Shown: positions 43,343 to 52,453 of the stretch, in pieces
Position numbering within the stretch: the first letter of the stretch is position 1
How the letters are laid out: each line of letters begins with the position of its first letter
Source: Pseudobutyrivibrio ruminis DSM 9787
Lineage (GTDB): Bacteria > Bacillota > Clostridia > Lachnospirales > Lachnospiraceae
Length of the DNA: 64,000 nucleotides
Reading direction: 5' to 3'
Assembly (NCBI RefSeq): GCF_900218035.1
Contig: NZ_OBMR01000004.1
Location: 124,001-188,000 of the forward strand
Translations under genes and position numbers: made by a program
The notes under the pieces: model-generated
Seen by the model: the letters and a program-made list of their open reading frames with translations, nothing else
Databases searched by the model: none
What the model was told of the DNA's origin: nothing

Positions 43343-44758
43343 CTAGCCCCAGTTATCATCCTCATCCGTAACTTCATATGTTGTTGGCATAGTCGTGAAC
43401 CTAGATGTCTTTTCCATCAACGCATTTGCTTCTGCTGACAATTCTTCAAATATTGCTTTTATTTCCTCTATATCGTCTGTCTCATTTATTCCCATTGCAA
43501 AGCTCTGCAAATTGATAGCAGAAAACTGGATATCGGAAATCATATCGTTAAACCTAGCTTTGATAGAATTAACCGACATACTGATATCATTCATCTCGCC
43601 TGGGAATTCATCCATATCTGCCACGGCCAAATTTCCCTGCTCCATCTCGGACAGAACATGCTGCTGAATATGGATAATATCTGAAAGCTCGGCCAAAGTC
43701 ATAGCCAGCTTGTTCTGCAAATCACCAATCTCGTCATCGGCTGTTGCAAAATCAATAGGTGTAGAAAAATCGCCTTCCATAATTCTGTCCATTGCTGGAT
43801 TAATCTTATCCAAAGGCTTAAGCACTTTTCTAACTGTGTATGTAATATCTCCAACTGCAAGGAGCGCACATACTAACGCCACGAACAAACTGATTCTTAT
43901 GCCTCTATCGACGTGTGACAAAAATCCCTTTCTTGGATATGCCACAGCTACAGTCCATCCACTATCGTGGAGCTTTGTTACCGAATATACCATCTCTGTT
44001 CCAGTGTAATCTGGAGCTGTTATAAATTCATCCTTGGAATCAAGCACTTCCTCAAGCTCTGGCATTACTTCCACTGCAGAAACTATAGCTTCTGATGTTG
44101 GGTTATACTGAGAATTTGGATGAACGATGATATTGTCCTGACTATCAAGTAGGAATCCATATGAACCAGCCTCGAAATCTATTGTGTTCATAAACTCCTG
44201 AATGCTTTCTATATCTGCATCCACTGCAACTACTCCGACCATTGTGGTGCCCCAATAAACTGGAGTTGCCACTGTCACCATCATTACATCAGGTCTAGTT
44301 GCACTTGCATATGGGTCGATTACAACTGTGTGACCATACTTTGCTGCCTTTTGATACCAGCCTCTTTCTCTTGGATCCATTCCTGTAGATTTGAAATCGA
44401 TTCCTCTAGCCATGGTCATATTTCCATGGTAGTCAGCGAAGTAAACATAGAAAAACTCTGGATGATTCAACGCTACTCTATCAACGACCGCTCTAACTGT
44501 GGCTTCATTTAGATCAGCGATAGCAGTAAGGGTACTGGCCATATCCTCAGTTACTATGGCCATGTCTCTTACCCAGTCTTCAACTTCCTGAGCACTAATC
44601 TGAGTGGCCAATTCAAGCTTAGTCTCCTGCTGTTCTATTATTCTTCTAGACAGATAAATCAGGTTGATAACCGTCATAAATGAAATAGTAATTACCAACG
44701 CTGCAATTACATGCCTAGTAATCTTTCTTTTTATAGATGAACGCTTCCTATTTTTCAT
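43343..44758 (-). CDS. CACHE-HAMP membrane sensor lacking an output domain
   Basis: A 471-residue protein. A first membrane span (VIAALVITISFMTVINLIYL) is followed by a dCACHE domain (VYFADYHGNMTMARGIDF, DPRERGWYQKAAKYGHTVVI, VTVATPVYWGTTMVGVVAVD), a second span (ISLFVALVCALLAVGDITYT) and a HAMP domain (KPLDKINPAMDRIMEGDFST). The cytoplasmic remainder of about 130 residues is helical and has neither the methyl-accepting tip nor a GGDEF, EAL or kinase domain. It may be a shortened chemoreceptor-like protein that signals through another partner. The stop codon is normal and the frame is clean, so no recent break is visible. The ATG at 44758 follows AGAGG; the longer frame begins with GTG. Confidence 0.8.
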   Translation of the reverse strand: MKNRKRSSIKRKITRHVIAALVITISFMTVINLIYLSRRIIEQQETKLELATQISAQEVEDWVRDMAIVTEDMASTLTAIADLNEATVRAVVDRVALNHPEFFYVYFADYHGNMTMARGIDFKSTGMDPRERGWYQKAAKYGHTVVIDPYASATRPDVMMVTVATPVYWGTTMVGVVAVDADIESIQEFMNTIDFEAGSYGFLLDSQDNIIVHPNSQYNPTSEAIVSAVEVMPELEEVLDSKDEFITAPDYTGTEMVYSVTKLHDSGWTVAVAYPRKGFLSHVDRGIRISLFVALVCALLAVGDITYTVRKVLKPLDKINPAMDRIMEGDFSTPIDFATADDEIGDLQNKLAMTLAELSDIIHIQQHVLSEMEQGNLAVADMDEFPGEMNDISMSVNSIKARFNDMISDIQFSAINLQSFAMGINETDDIEEIKAIFEELSAEANALMEKTSRFTTMPTTYEVTDEDDNWG

Positions 44759-44785
44759 TCTGAATCCTCTCAAATCCACAATGTC

Positions 44786-44812
44786 ACTAAGGTACTATAT
44801 GAGTATCTTAGT
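44786..44812. promoter_or_regulatory. Interrupted palindrome upstream of the CACHE-HAMP gene
   Basis: ACTAAG-G-TACT, five bases, AGTA-T-CTTAGT is a 27-bp dyad centred 41 bp before the start codon at 44758. It lies where a promoter or the start of the message is expected and may be an operator; no matching site is seen elsewhere in the window. Confidence 0.4.
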
Positions 44813-44844
44813 ATATAAATAAGAGAATTCTGTGAAAAAACTAT

Positions 44845-45534
44845 TTAATTTCTCGCAAAAACAAAGCAATCATAGCGAATCGCTTTGCCCTCCAAACTAT
44901 AGCTTGGCTTTCTGTCTGCCAAGTATGGTCCTTTTAAAGGACGCTTAATAACAATTCGTTTTGGATCCGCAGCCACAGCTGCATCAAGCAGCTGTTCTTC
45001 TGTGGAGCATGGGCTTTCTAATCGCTGAATCAGCTGGAATTTTTTCTTTATCAAAGCGCTCTTTTGTCTTGCTGGAAACATAGGATCAAGGAGCACGATA
45101 TCTGGCTTGAAATTCAGATTCTTCATGCCCTCTGTGCTGTCTCCGCACACCAGCTTCATGCGCCCTACCGCTTCTTTCAGCTCTGGAATTTCCATTGCTC
45201 TTTCCATTCCATCCTTTAAAAGCGCGGCGATAACCTCATCAAATTCATAAAGCTGCACCTGAAACCCTGCAGCCGCTAAAATAAGGGAATCCTCTCCAAA
45301 TCCAGCAGTAGCATCGATAAGAGTCTGTGGCATTGGCTGCCCCTTTATTCTGGCTGCCTTCACCAGCATCTCTCGCTGAAGGTTACTCTGCTTTAATCTT
45401 GGAAGCATTTCCCTAAAATCGACCATTATAGAAAGCTCACCGTCAGTCAAAGTGAGCCCCTCAGCATTTTGCTGAAGGCTCAGATTAACTGTGGCAAGCT
45501 TTGTATTAAATCTTAATAATTCTTCATTTGTCAT
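44845..45534 (-). CDS. rsmJ: 16S rRNA guanine-N2 methyltransferase RsmJ-like
   Basis: A 229-residue methyltransferase. RsmJ methylates G1516 of 16S rRNA in Escherichia coli. Seen here: LIDATAGFGEDSLILAAAGF (SAM motif), YEFDEVIAALLKDGMERA, KLVCGDSTEGM, the catalytic-region DIVLLDPMFPARQKSALIKK and the late KRIVIKRPLKGPYLADRKPS. These blocks agree in order and spacing with RsmJ. The protein is slightly shorter than the proteobacterial one. It lies 3 bp behind pncB and is cotranscribed with it. Confidence 0.88.
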   Translation of the reverse strand: MTNEELLRFNTKLATVNLSLQQNAEGLTLTDGELSIMVDFREMLPRLKQSNLQREMLVKAARIKGQPMPQTLIDATAGFGEDSLILAAAGFQVQLYEFDEVIAALLKDGMERAMEIPELKEAVGRMKLVCGDSTEGMKNLNFKPDIVLLDPMFPARQKSALIKKKFQLIQRLESPCSTEEQLLDAAVAADPKRIVIKRPLKGPYLADRKPSYSLEGKAIRYDCFVFARN

Positions 45535-45537
45535 GAA

Positions 45538-47043
45538 CTATTTGTCCTCTTTGCGAAGAAGATCCATCTTCATGTTGTAGTAGTTTGGAGTCATATCAAG
45601 ATAGTGCTTGTGAGGATTTTCAAAACGCTGCTCCTCAGGCCATACGCTTGTCTCCAACTGAGTTTTAACACGGTTGCGGATTGTCTCCATATCCTCATCC
45701 TCAACAACCGGCTTTCCACCGCGGATAAGAGGCTGCTGCAACAACTCTGCTGTGCAGTTTTCAAAGATGTGTGTACTCTTCCATGGCTGCTCTGGGTCTA
45801 CGAATTTGTAGCCGCCTTCCACAGACATATCAACATCCTCACCCTTGATAGCAAGCAAATCTGCAACTGCTCTGCCGTGCTCGTCCTTGATTCTATATAC
45901 ATCCTTCAAACCAGGATTTGTAATCTTCTCAACTGTTTCAGAAATCTTTATCTTTGGAATCACCTGGCCAGTCTTTGAATCTGTAACTGCGCAAAGTTTA
46001 TAAACTGCGCCAAATACAGGCTCAGACTTTGCAGTGATAAGTCGCTCACCTACACCAAATGAATTTACCTGTCCACTCTGCTGGAGGATAGATGTGATGG
46101 TGTATTCATCCAAAGAATTGCTGACGATGATTTTGGCATCAGTAAAGCCAGCATCATCAAGCATCTTTCTAGCCTTCTTTGTAAGGTATGCCAAGTCACC
46201 AGAATCGATTCTGATACCAAAGCTCTTTGATTCTATTCCAGCATCCTTCATCTCCTGGAACACCTTGATAGCATTTGGCACACCGGATTTCAAAACATTA
46301 TATGTATCTACTAAAAGGATACAGTTGTTAGGATAGCTCTTTGCAAAACTTCTGAAAGCTGCAAGCTCAGAAGTACGGTAATCGTTGTCATCTGATGTAA
46401 AGTACATTACATAGCTGTGGGCCATAGTTCCGCCGATTGGAATATCGAAGTACTGGCCTGCAGATACTGTAGCTGTACCGCTGGCACCGCCGATGTATGC
46501 TGCTCTAGCACCGTAAATTGCAGCGTCATTGTTGTGGGCACGTCTTGCACCGAAATCTGAAACTGCACGGCCTGCTGCTGCACGAACAATACGACTAGCT
46601 TTTGTTGCAATCAAAGACTGGTGGTTAACCTGAGCCAAAATCTCTGTCTCCACAAGCTGTGCCTCGATGATAGGTGCAGTAACTGTGATGATTGGCTCAT
46701 TAGGGTACATGATAGTTCCCTCAGGGAACGCATCCACGTCGCCTGTAAATTTGAAGTCCTTAAGGTACTCAAGGAAGTTCTCAGTGAAGTGTCCCACACT
46801 TCTCAAGTATTCAATATCCTCGTCAGTGAAGTGCATGTTAAGAAGATAATCCTTAACCTGCTGAAGTCCTGCAAAAATTGCAAAACCGCCTCCATCTGGA
46901 TTCATTCTATAAAACACATCAAAGCTAACCCTTGTATTGTTATCAATAGTAGGGTCGTTAAAGTACGCATTTGCCATAGTAAGTTCGTACTCATCCATCA
47001 TCATGGTAAGATTACGAGCTTTATCCTGTGTCTGCTTCATCAT
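45538..47043 (-). CDS. pncB: Nicotinate phosphoribosyltransferase
   Basis: A 501-residue enzyme that joins nicotinate to PRPP in NAD salvage. It has MDEYELTMANAYF near the start (substrate region), FGARRAHNNDAAIYGARAAY, SAGQYFDIPIGGTMAHSYVM (the histidine that is phosphorylated in this family) and FGIRIDSGDLAYLTKKARKM, with GVGERLITAKSEPVFGAVYK as the PRPP-side segment. The length fits the long Gram-positive form. AAGGA precedes two adjacent ATGs. It lies between the zinc-ribbon gene (18 bp) and rsmJ (3 bp), forming one operon. Confidence 0.93.
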   Translation of the reverse strand: MMKQTQDKARNLTMMMDEYELTMANAYFNDPTIDNNTRVSFDVFYRMNPDGGGFAIFAGLQQVKDYLLNMHFTDEDIEYLRSVGHFTENFLEYLKDFKFTGDVDAFPEGTIMYPNEPIITVTAPIIEAQLVETEILAQVNHQSLIATKASRIVRAAAGRAVSDFGARRAHNNDAAIYGARAAYIGGASGTATVSAGQYFDIPIGGTMAHSYVMYFTSDDNDYRTSELAAFRSFAKSYPNNCILLVDTYNVLKSGVPNAIKVFQEMKDAGIESKSFGIRIDSGDLAYLTKKARKMLDDAGFTDAKIIVSNSLDEYTITSILQQSGQVNSFGVGERLITAKSEPVFGAVYKLCAVTDSKTGQVIPKIKISETVEKITNPGLKDVYRIKDEHGRAVADLLAIKGEDVDMSVEGGYKFVDPEQPWKSTHIFENCTAELLQQPLIRGGKPVVEDEDMETIRNRVKTQLETSVWPEEQRFENPHKHYLDMTPNYYNMKMDLLRKEDK

Positions 47044-47061
47044 TTCCTTCTTTCTCCCAGT

Positions 47062-47286
47062 TTACTCTCCTGGTGCACTGTTAATTACTTTGCCAGTATT
47101 CCAAAGCATTGCTGCTTTCTCGGCAGCTTCCTGTCTGCCTTCTTCTGTCTTGAAGCCAACAGTACCTGTGTAGCTTCCGCAGTCAAGGCATGCCACATAG
47201 TATCCGTGATCCTCTGCCTCAATCAAACCTGCGCCTCCGCAGATTGGGCAATCATGTATGTCAATGTTCTCTGTAAAATCGCTCAT
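47062..47286 (-). CDS. Small zinc-ribbon protein, Lar-like
   Basis: A 74-residue protein with two Cys-x2-Cys knuckles (DCPICGGAGLI, ACLDCGSYTG) and the tail AAEKAAMLWNTGKV, a pattern of the Lar restriction-alleviation family and similar phage zinc ribbons. Lar from Rac prophage modulates a restriction system; for chromosomal relatives in Firmicutes no role is established that I know. There is no phage gene nearby. AGGAG precedes the ATG. It is the first gene of a unit with pncB and rsmJ. Confidence 0.65.
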   Translation of the reverse strand: MSDFTENIDIHDCPICGGAGLIEAEDHGYYVACLDCGSYTGTVGFKTEEGRQEAAEKAAMLWNTGKVINSAPGE

Positions 47287-47335
47287 GTGTATCTCCTTAA
47301 AACCGTATTTCTAAATTATTATAGTTTAATTACTA

Positions 47336-47378
47336 CAAAAAAGCTATCTTGTAGGCACTAAACCTTAACAAGATAGCT
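47336..47378 (-). terminator. Intrinsic terminator downstream of ptsI
   Basis: GCTATCTTGT (47343-47352) pairs with ACAAGATAGC (47369-47378) around a 16-nt loop, with an A-run at 47336-47342 giving U residues on the minus strand. Confidence 0.8.
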
Positions 47379-47401
47379 TTATATCGTCTATAAATTATAG
47401 A

Positions 47402-49105
47402 TTATTTAGCTGATGCTTTGAGCAATTCAACAATTTCCTTTTCTGTAGTAAGGGCAAGAACCTTCTCTGCAAGAGCGTCAGCCTCTGCCTTTGACCACTT
47501 AGAAATAATTGAACGTGCTGTAAGCACAAGTACAGGGTTTACACTGTATTCCTTTAATCCAAATGAGATAAGGAGTGGAATCATAAGTGGATCTGCAGCG
47601 GCCTCGCCACACATACCAACAGTGATGCCAGCAGCGTTACCTGCCTCGATAATGTTCTTGATAGAACGAAGTACAGCTGGCTGGAATGCTGAGTAAAGAT
47701 ATGCAACTTCTGCATTTCCTCTATCAACACTCATTGTGTACTGTGTTAAGTCGTTTGTTCCGATTGAGAAGAAATCAGCTTCCTTTGCAAGGATATCAGC
47801 GATAAGTGAAGCAGCTGCTGTCTCTACCATGCAACCAACCTCGATGTTTTCATCGAACTTAACGCCTTCTGATCTGAGCTCGTTCTTGCACTCCTCAACG
47901 AGAGCCTTAACGGCGCGAACCTCGTCTACGCAAGTAACAAGTGGAACCATGATCTTAACATTTCCGAATGCACTAGCTCTGAGGATACCTCTAAGCTGAA
48001 TCTTGTACATATCAGAATTTGCTAAGCAATATCTAACTGCTCTATATCCGAGGAATGGGTTTTCCTCTTTTTCAAGTCCGAGATATGGAATATCCTTGTC
48101 ACCACCGATATCAAGTGTACGGATGATAACTGTGCGGCCACCCATGATTTCTACAGCTTCTTTGTAAGCCTCGAACTGCTCTTCCTCTGTAGGAAGGTGT
48201 GGTCTATCCATAAATAAGAACTCTGAACGGAAAAGACCGATGCCTTCGCCGTCGCATTCAACAGCTTTTCTAGCATCCTTTGGAGTGCCGATGTTACAGA
48301 ATAATTCAAGCTCTGTTCCATCAGCTGTAACTGTCTTCTGTCCAATGAACTTCTTAAGCTCTGCCTGAGCCTTAACGAACTCTTCACGCTTAATTACGTA
48401 CTGAGAAATAACTTCTCCGTCTGGGTTGATGTAAACATCACCCTCAGTACCGTCTACGATTGCTGTATCCTTGTCCTTAACGATTTCTGTAATGTTAGGA
48501 ACTGAAAGTACAGCTGGGATTTCAAGTGCTCTAGCAAGAATTGCAGAGTGAGATGTCTTACCACCAACTTCTGTAATGATACCTACAACGTTCTCCTTAA
48601 CAATCTGAGAACACATAGAAGGTGTAAGATCATGAGCAACAAGTACTGTACCTGGTGCCACCTTGCTAATATCAACGTCCTCAATGCCAAGTAAAAGCTT
48701 GAGTAAGCTGATCTTGATATCAGAAATATCTGATGCACGCTGACGCATCATATCATCTTCCATCTTTGAGAACATGCCAATGAACATATCGCAAACAGCT
48801 GTAACTGCAGCTTCTGCGCACTGACCAGCTTCGATCATCTTTGTCATCTCGCCAGCCATTGTAGGATCAGCGATCATTGCAAGGTGACCTTCCATGATTT
48901 CTGCTTCCTTAGGACCGATGTTCTTTCTGATGTTTTCAGCCATAGCTGATGTCTCTGTCTTGAATGCTTCGATTGCGTTATTGAATCTAGCCTTCTCTGC
49001 CTCAGTATCATCGATGTGCTTAGATTCAAAGCTTAAATCGTGCTCAACAATAAGACAAATGCTTCCGATACCAATACCTCTAGACGCTTCAATGCCTTTG
49101 TACAT
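47402..49105 (-). CDS. ptsI: PTS enzyme I (phosphoenolpyruvate-protein phosphotransferase)
   Basis: A 567-residue enzyme I, which moves phosphate from PEP to HPr. The N-terminal swivelling domain carries the active histidine in GGKTSHSAILARALEIPAV; the C-terminal PEP barrel has GIGLFRSEFLFMDRPHLPTE, RTLDIGGDKDIPYLG, DFFSIGTNDLTQYTMSVDRG and GMCGEAAADP with its cysteine. The length is typical. It lies 15 bp behind ptsH, the usual ptsHI order, with AGGAGG before the ATG. Together with FruA downstream it completes a fructose PTS. Confidence 0.97.
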   Translation of the reverse strand: MYKGIEASRGIGIGSICLIVEHDLSFESKHIDDTEAEKARFNNAIEAFKTETSAMAENIRKNIGPKEAEIMEGHLAMIADPTMAGEMTKMIEAGQCAEAAVTAVCDMFIGMFSKMEDDMMRQRASDISDIKISLLKLLLGIEDVDISKVAPGTVLVAHDLTPSMCSQIVKENVVGIITEVGGKTSHSAILARALEIPAVLSVPNITEIVKDKDTAIVDGTEGDVYINPDGEVISQYVIKREEFVKAQAELKKFIGQKTVTADGTELELFCNIGTPKDARKAVECDGEGIGLFRSEFLFMDRPHLPTEEEQFEAYKEAVEIMGGRTVIIRTLDIGGDKDIPYLGLEKEENPFLGYRAVRYCLANSDMYKIQLRGILRASAFGNVKIMVPLVTCVDEVRAVKALVEECKNELRSEGVKFDENIEVGCMVETAAASLIADILAKEADFFSIGTNDLTQYTMSVDRGNAEVAYLYSAFQPAVLRSIKNIIEAGNAAGITVGMCGEAAADPLMIPLLISFGLKEYSVNPVLVLTARSIISKWSKAEADALAEKVLALTTEKEIVELLKASAK

Positions 49106-49120
49106 AAGTATCCTCCTGTA

Positions 49121-49384
49121 TTAGTCTCCGAGACCGCTCTCTACTAACTCTACTGCCTTTGCAAGTGCAGCTTCCTCATCAGAACCAGTACACTGGATTT
49201 CGATTTCAGCACCACACTTAATGCAAGCAGCCATAAGCATCATAACGCTCTTTCCGTCGTATGAGTTACCGTTGAATACAATCTTAACATCTGAATCGAA
49301 TGGTGTAACTGCTGCGCTGAATACTGTAGCTGGGCGCATGTGCATACCCTGTTCGTTAGTTACCTTTACCTTCTGTGAAACCAT
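49121..49384 (-). CDS. ptsH: PTS phosphocarrier protein HPr
   Basis: An 87-residue HPr. The phosphorylated histidine is in EQGMHMRPATVFSA (H15 region) and the regulatory serine site typical of Firmicutes in GKSVMMLMAACIKCGAE (S46 region), so control by HPr kinase and CcpA is likely. AGGAG precedes the ATG. It starts the ptsHI unit; a 10-bp inverted repeat lies 53 bp upstream. Confidence 0.96.
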   Translation of the reverse strand: MVSQKVKVTNEQGMHMRPATVFSAAVTPFDSDVKIVFNGNSYDGKSVMMLMAACIKCGAEIEIQCTGSDEEAALAKAVELVESGLGD

Positions 49385-49436
49385 AAATAAAACTCCTTTC
49401 GTTTCGCAAAATACAATTATCTATTTTATGTGTCTA

Positions 49437-49470
49437 TACTTTATAGAATAAACGGGAAGTCTATAAAGTA
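49437..49470 (-). promoter_or_regulatory. Inverted repeat in the ptsH promoter region
   Basis: TACTTTATAG (49437-49446) and CTATAAAGTA (49461-49470) are exact complements 14 bp apart. On the minus strand TTTATA and TATAAA within the two arms, 16 bp apart, can serve as -35 and -10, and TTGTAC with TATTCT is a second choice. The repeat may simply follow from the promoter boxes or may be an operator. Confidence 0.45.
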
Positions 49471-49477
49471 CAAAAAC

Positions 49478-49522
49478 ATAAAATCCATTCCGGGGGGACA
49501 TAGTCCCCCAGAATGGTTTTTT
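49478..49522 (-). terminator. Intrinsic terminator downstream of fruA
   Basis: CCATTC-CG-GGGGGAC (49485-49499) pairs with GTCCCCC-AG-AATGG (49502-49516). A T-run (49515-49522) is on the plus side and a T-rich stretch follows on the minus side, so it may act in both directions. Confidence 0.85.
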
Positions 49523-49550
49523 ATCGTTCAATATATTAACAGATTCTTGA

Positions 49551-51467
49551 CTATTCTTCTACAGTTTTTTTCAATAAGCCAAGAAGTACACAGCTTACGA
49601 TTGAACCAACTGCAAGTGCTACAAGGTAAAGTGCCCAGTGACCAACTACAGGGAATACGAAGATTCCACCGTGTGGAGCCATAAGAGTACATCTAAATAC
49701 CATTGAAAGTGCACCAGCTACACCAGAACCAACCATAAGAGATGGGATTACGTGAAGTGGATCTGCTGCTGCGTAAGGAATAGCACCCTCTGTGATGAAG
49801 CAGAAGCCCATGATGAAGTTAACTGGGCCAGCCTTTCTCTCAGCAACTGTAAACTTCTTAGGGAAGATAAGTGTTGCAAGAGCGATAGCGATTGGAGGAA
49901 CCATACCACCAACCATAACTGCTGCCATGATCATCCAGCCTACTTCGTTCTGCTCTGCAAGAGCTGCTGTACCGAATACGTAAGCTGCCTTGTTAAGTGG
50001 GCCACCCATATCTGTTGCCATCATTGCACCAAGGATAATTCCAAGTGGTACAAGTGATGTTGTTCCCATACCTGAAAGAACACCAGAAATCCAAGCGTTA
50101 AGTGCACCAACGATTGGGTTAACAGCGCACATGATAACACCGATTACTGTAATACCGCAAAGTGGGTAAATAAGAACTGGCTTGATACCTTCAAGAGACT
50201 GTGGAAGCTTGTCGCAAAGCTTCTCGAGCCACTTCATGAAGTAACCAGCTGCAAAACCTGCTACTAAAGCGCCAAGGAATGCTGATGGAATGTTTCCACC
50301 TGGAGCTGCAAATGTAGCACCAGAAGCTGCAAGAGCACCACCAACGAAACCAACTGCAAGACCTGGTCTGTCTGCGATTGACTGAGCGATGAAACCAGCA
50401 AGAATTGGAAGCATGAATCCAAATGCTGCACCACCAACTGTCTTGAACCAAGCTGCTACTGGAGTGTTCATACCAAAGTTGCTTGGATCAATTGAATAAT
50501 CATCAAGTAAGAATGCGATAGCGATAAGGATACCACCACCGATAACGAATGGAAGCATGTGTGATACACCATTCATAAGGTGCTTGTAAAGCTGACGTCC
50601 GATAGACTCGTTGCTATCGTCAGACTTCTTTGAAACTGCACCTGTGTGATGATATACAGAAGCTGTCTCAGCCTTATCGAAAAGCTTCTCTGGTGTGTGG
50701 ATAGCATCCTTTGTAGATGCAAGTACAACCTTCTTACCATCGAATACGCTCATATCTACATTCTTATCTGCAGCGATGATAACTGCATCTGCTTCTTCGA
50801 TTTCCTTTGCTGTAAGAGGATCCTTAGCTCCGCCAGAACCATCTTTTTCTACTCTAAATGCAATACCAAGCTCTTTAGCCTTCTGCTCAAGAGACTCAGC
50901 TGCCATAAATGTATGTGCAATACCTGTTGGGCATGCTGTAACTGCAACGATCTTCTTTGTGCCTGAAGCAGCCTTTGAAAGATCTGTCTTGTTTGCGTTT
51001 GCTGCGTCCTTCTCAGCTTCCTTTGCATCGATGTGTGCAAGGAACTCGTCAACTGACTTTGACTCAACAAGAGTCTTGCAGAATGCAGGGTCCATAAGCA
51101 TCTGCATAAGCTTTGAAAGAACCTCAAGATGTGTATCAGCGCCACCCTCTGGAGCTGCGATCATGAATAATAAATTACTTGGCTTACCATCAAGAGCCTT
51201 GTAATCAACACCTGCTGGACAAGTGATTGCAACAAGACCAGCCTTCTTAACTGCTGCTGACTTTCCGTGTGGTACTGCAATACCATTTCCAATAGCTGTT
51301 GTGCCCTTTGCCTCACGTGCAAGGATTGCCTCTTTAAATCCTGCTACATCGCTTAAGTTGCCTACTTCGTTATGAAGAGCAATAAGCTTGTCGATTGCTT
51401 CGTCCTGAGAAGCTATCGCCTCTTGAAGCTTGATCCCTCTAGGATCGATAAACTCTGAAATTTTCAT
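49551..51467 (-). CDS. fruA: Fructose-specific PTS enzyme IIABC
   Basis: A 638-residue membrane permease that takes up fructose and yields fructose 1-phosphate. Domain order: IIA (about 1-145, active histidine in IAVPHGKSAAVKKAG), IIB (170-265, active cysteine in VAVTACPTGIAHTFMAAESL), IIC (300-635, eight or so membrane spans, such as MLPFVIGGGILIAIAFLL and the conserved FCFITEGAIPYAAADP). AGGAGG-like site before the ATG. It follows fruK by 64 bp in the order fruR-fruK-fruA. Confidence 0.95.
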   Translation of the reverse strand: MKISEFIDPRGIKLQEAIASQDEAIDKLIALHNEVGNLSDVAGFKEAILAREAKGTTAIGNGIAVPHGKSAAVKKAGLVAITCPAGVDYKALDGKPSNLLFMIAAPEGGADTHLEVLSKLMQMLMDPAFCKTLVESKSVDEFLAHIDAKEAEKDAANANKTDLSKAASGTKKIVAVTACPTGIAHTFMAAESLEQKAKELGIAFRVEKDGSGGAKDPLTAKEIEEADAVIIAADKNVDMSVFDGKKVVLASTKDAIHTPEKLFDKAETASVYHHTGAVSKKSDDSNESIGRQLYKHLMNGVSHMLPFVIGGGILIAIAFLLDDYSIDPSNFGMNTPVAAWFKTVGGAAFGFMLPILAGFIAQSIADRPGLAVGFVGGALAASGATFAAPGGNIPSAFLGALVAGFAAGYFMKWLEKLCDKLPQSLEGIKPVLIYPLCGITVIGVIMCAVNPIVGALNAWISGVLSGMGTTSLVPLGIILGAMMATDMGGPLNKAAYVFGTAALAEQNEVGWMIMAAVMVGGMVPPIAIALATLIFPKKFTVAERKAGPVNFIMGFCFITEGAIPYAAADPLHVIPSLMVGSGVAGALSMVFRCTLMAPHGGIFVFPVVGHWALYLVALAVGSIVSCVLLGLLKKTVEE

Positions 51468-51531
51468 ATTCCCTCCTACATGTGTTTAAAAATTAATATA
51501 TATTAACTGCCTTCTCCGAGTAAGCAGCTAA

Positions 51532-52437
51532 TTACAATGTTTTATAAAGTGCATCGATATCTGCAGCCTGAGCAAGACCATCAGAGAATGCTGTTGCAGA
51601 ACCTGCAGCTGTTCCCATCTTTAACGCTACATCGTAGTCCTTTGTCTTCATGTAGCCTGCAACGAAACCAGCAACCATTGAATCGCCAGCTCCTACTGAG
51701 TTGCGAACCTTTCCCTTAGGTACGCCGATGCGATATCTGTTTCCATTTTCATCAACAAGCATTGCGCCGTCGCCAGCCATTGAGATAAGAACGTTTCTAG
51801 CGCCCATTTCCTGAAGCTTTAATGCTCCCTCGTAAATCTCGTCGTCTGTCTTAAGCTCCTTGCCTACGATTTCGCCAAGCTCAAAGTTGTTTGGCTTGAT
51901 TAAGAATGGATGATACTTTAATACGTTTGTAAGAAGATCCTTAGTAGCATCAACTACAAACTCAATTCCCTTGCCGTCTAAAGCAGAAAGAATTCTTTCA
52001 TATACATCATCTGGTAAAGAATTTGGAATTGATCCAGCGAGAATAAGTACGTCGCCCTCTACCAGCTTTGAAAGCTTATTGAAAAGTTCCATCTGTGCAG
52101 CTTCGTCAATCTTTGGTCCCTGAGCGTTAATCTCTGTTTCCTCTGTTGCCTTAAGCTTTACATTGATTCGTGAAATGCCTTCTTTTAATTCGATGAAATC
52201 TGTGTCGATTCCTGCAGCCTTAACACCTGCGTCAATTGCATGACCTGTGAAACCTGCGATAAATCCTAATGCTGTACTCTTTAATCCAAGCTCTGAGAGA
52301 ACCATTGATACGTTGATTCCCTTACCTCCGAAATAGTATTCCTCACTTGAAGAACGGTTTGTCATGCCTGGAAGTAAATCTCCATCCATACGCACAACAT
52401 AATCCAATGCTGGATTGAATGTAACAGTATAAATCAT
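51532..52437 (-). CDS. fruK: 1-phosphofructokinase
   Basis: A 301-residue PfkB-family kinase that turns fructose 1-phosphate into fructose 1,6-bisphosphate. Motifs: MIYTVTFNPALDYVVRMDG at the start, GGKGINVSMVLSELGLKST, and the catalytic-anion hole VGAGDSMVAGFVAGYMKTKD. The length is right for FruK. The start at 52437 follows AGGAGG by 7 nt; the longer frame would overlap fruR. It lies between fruR and fruA. Confidence 0.94.
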   Translation of the reverse strand: MIYTVTFNPALDYVVRMDGDLLPGMTNRSSSEEYYFGGKGINVSMVLSELGLKSTALGFIAGFTGHAIDAGVKAAGIDTDFIELKEGISRINVKLKATEETEINAQGPKIDEAAQMELFNKLSKLVEGDVLILAGSIPNSLPDDVYERILSALDGKGIEFVVDATKDLLTNVLKYHPFLIKPNNFELGEIVGKELKTDDEIYEGALKLQEMGARNVLISMAGDGAMLVDENGNRYRIGVPKGKVRNSVGAGDSMVAGFVAGYMKTKDYDVALKMGTAAGSATAFSDGLAQAADIDALYKTL

Positions 52438-52453
52438 TGCGTTTCCTCCTAGT

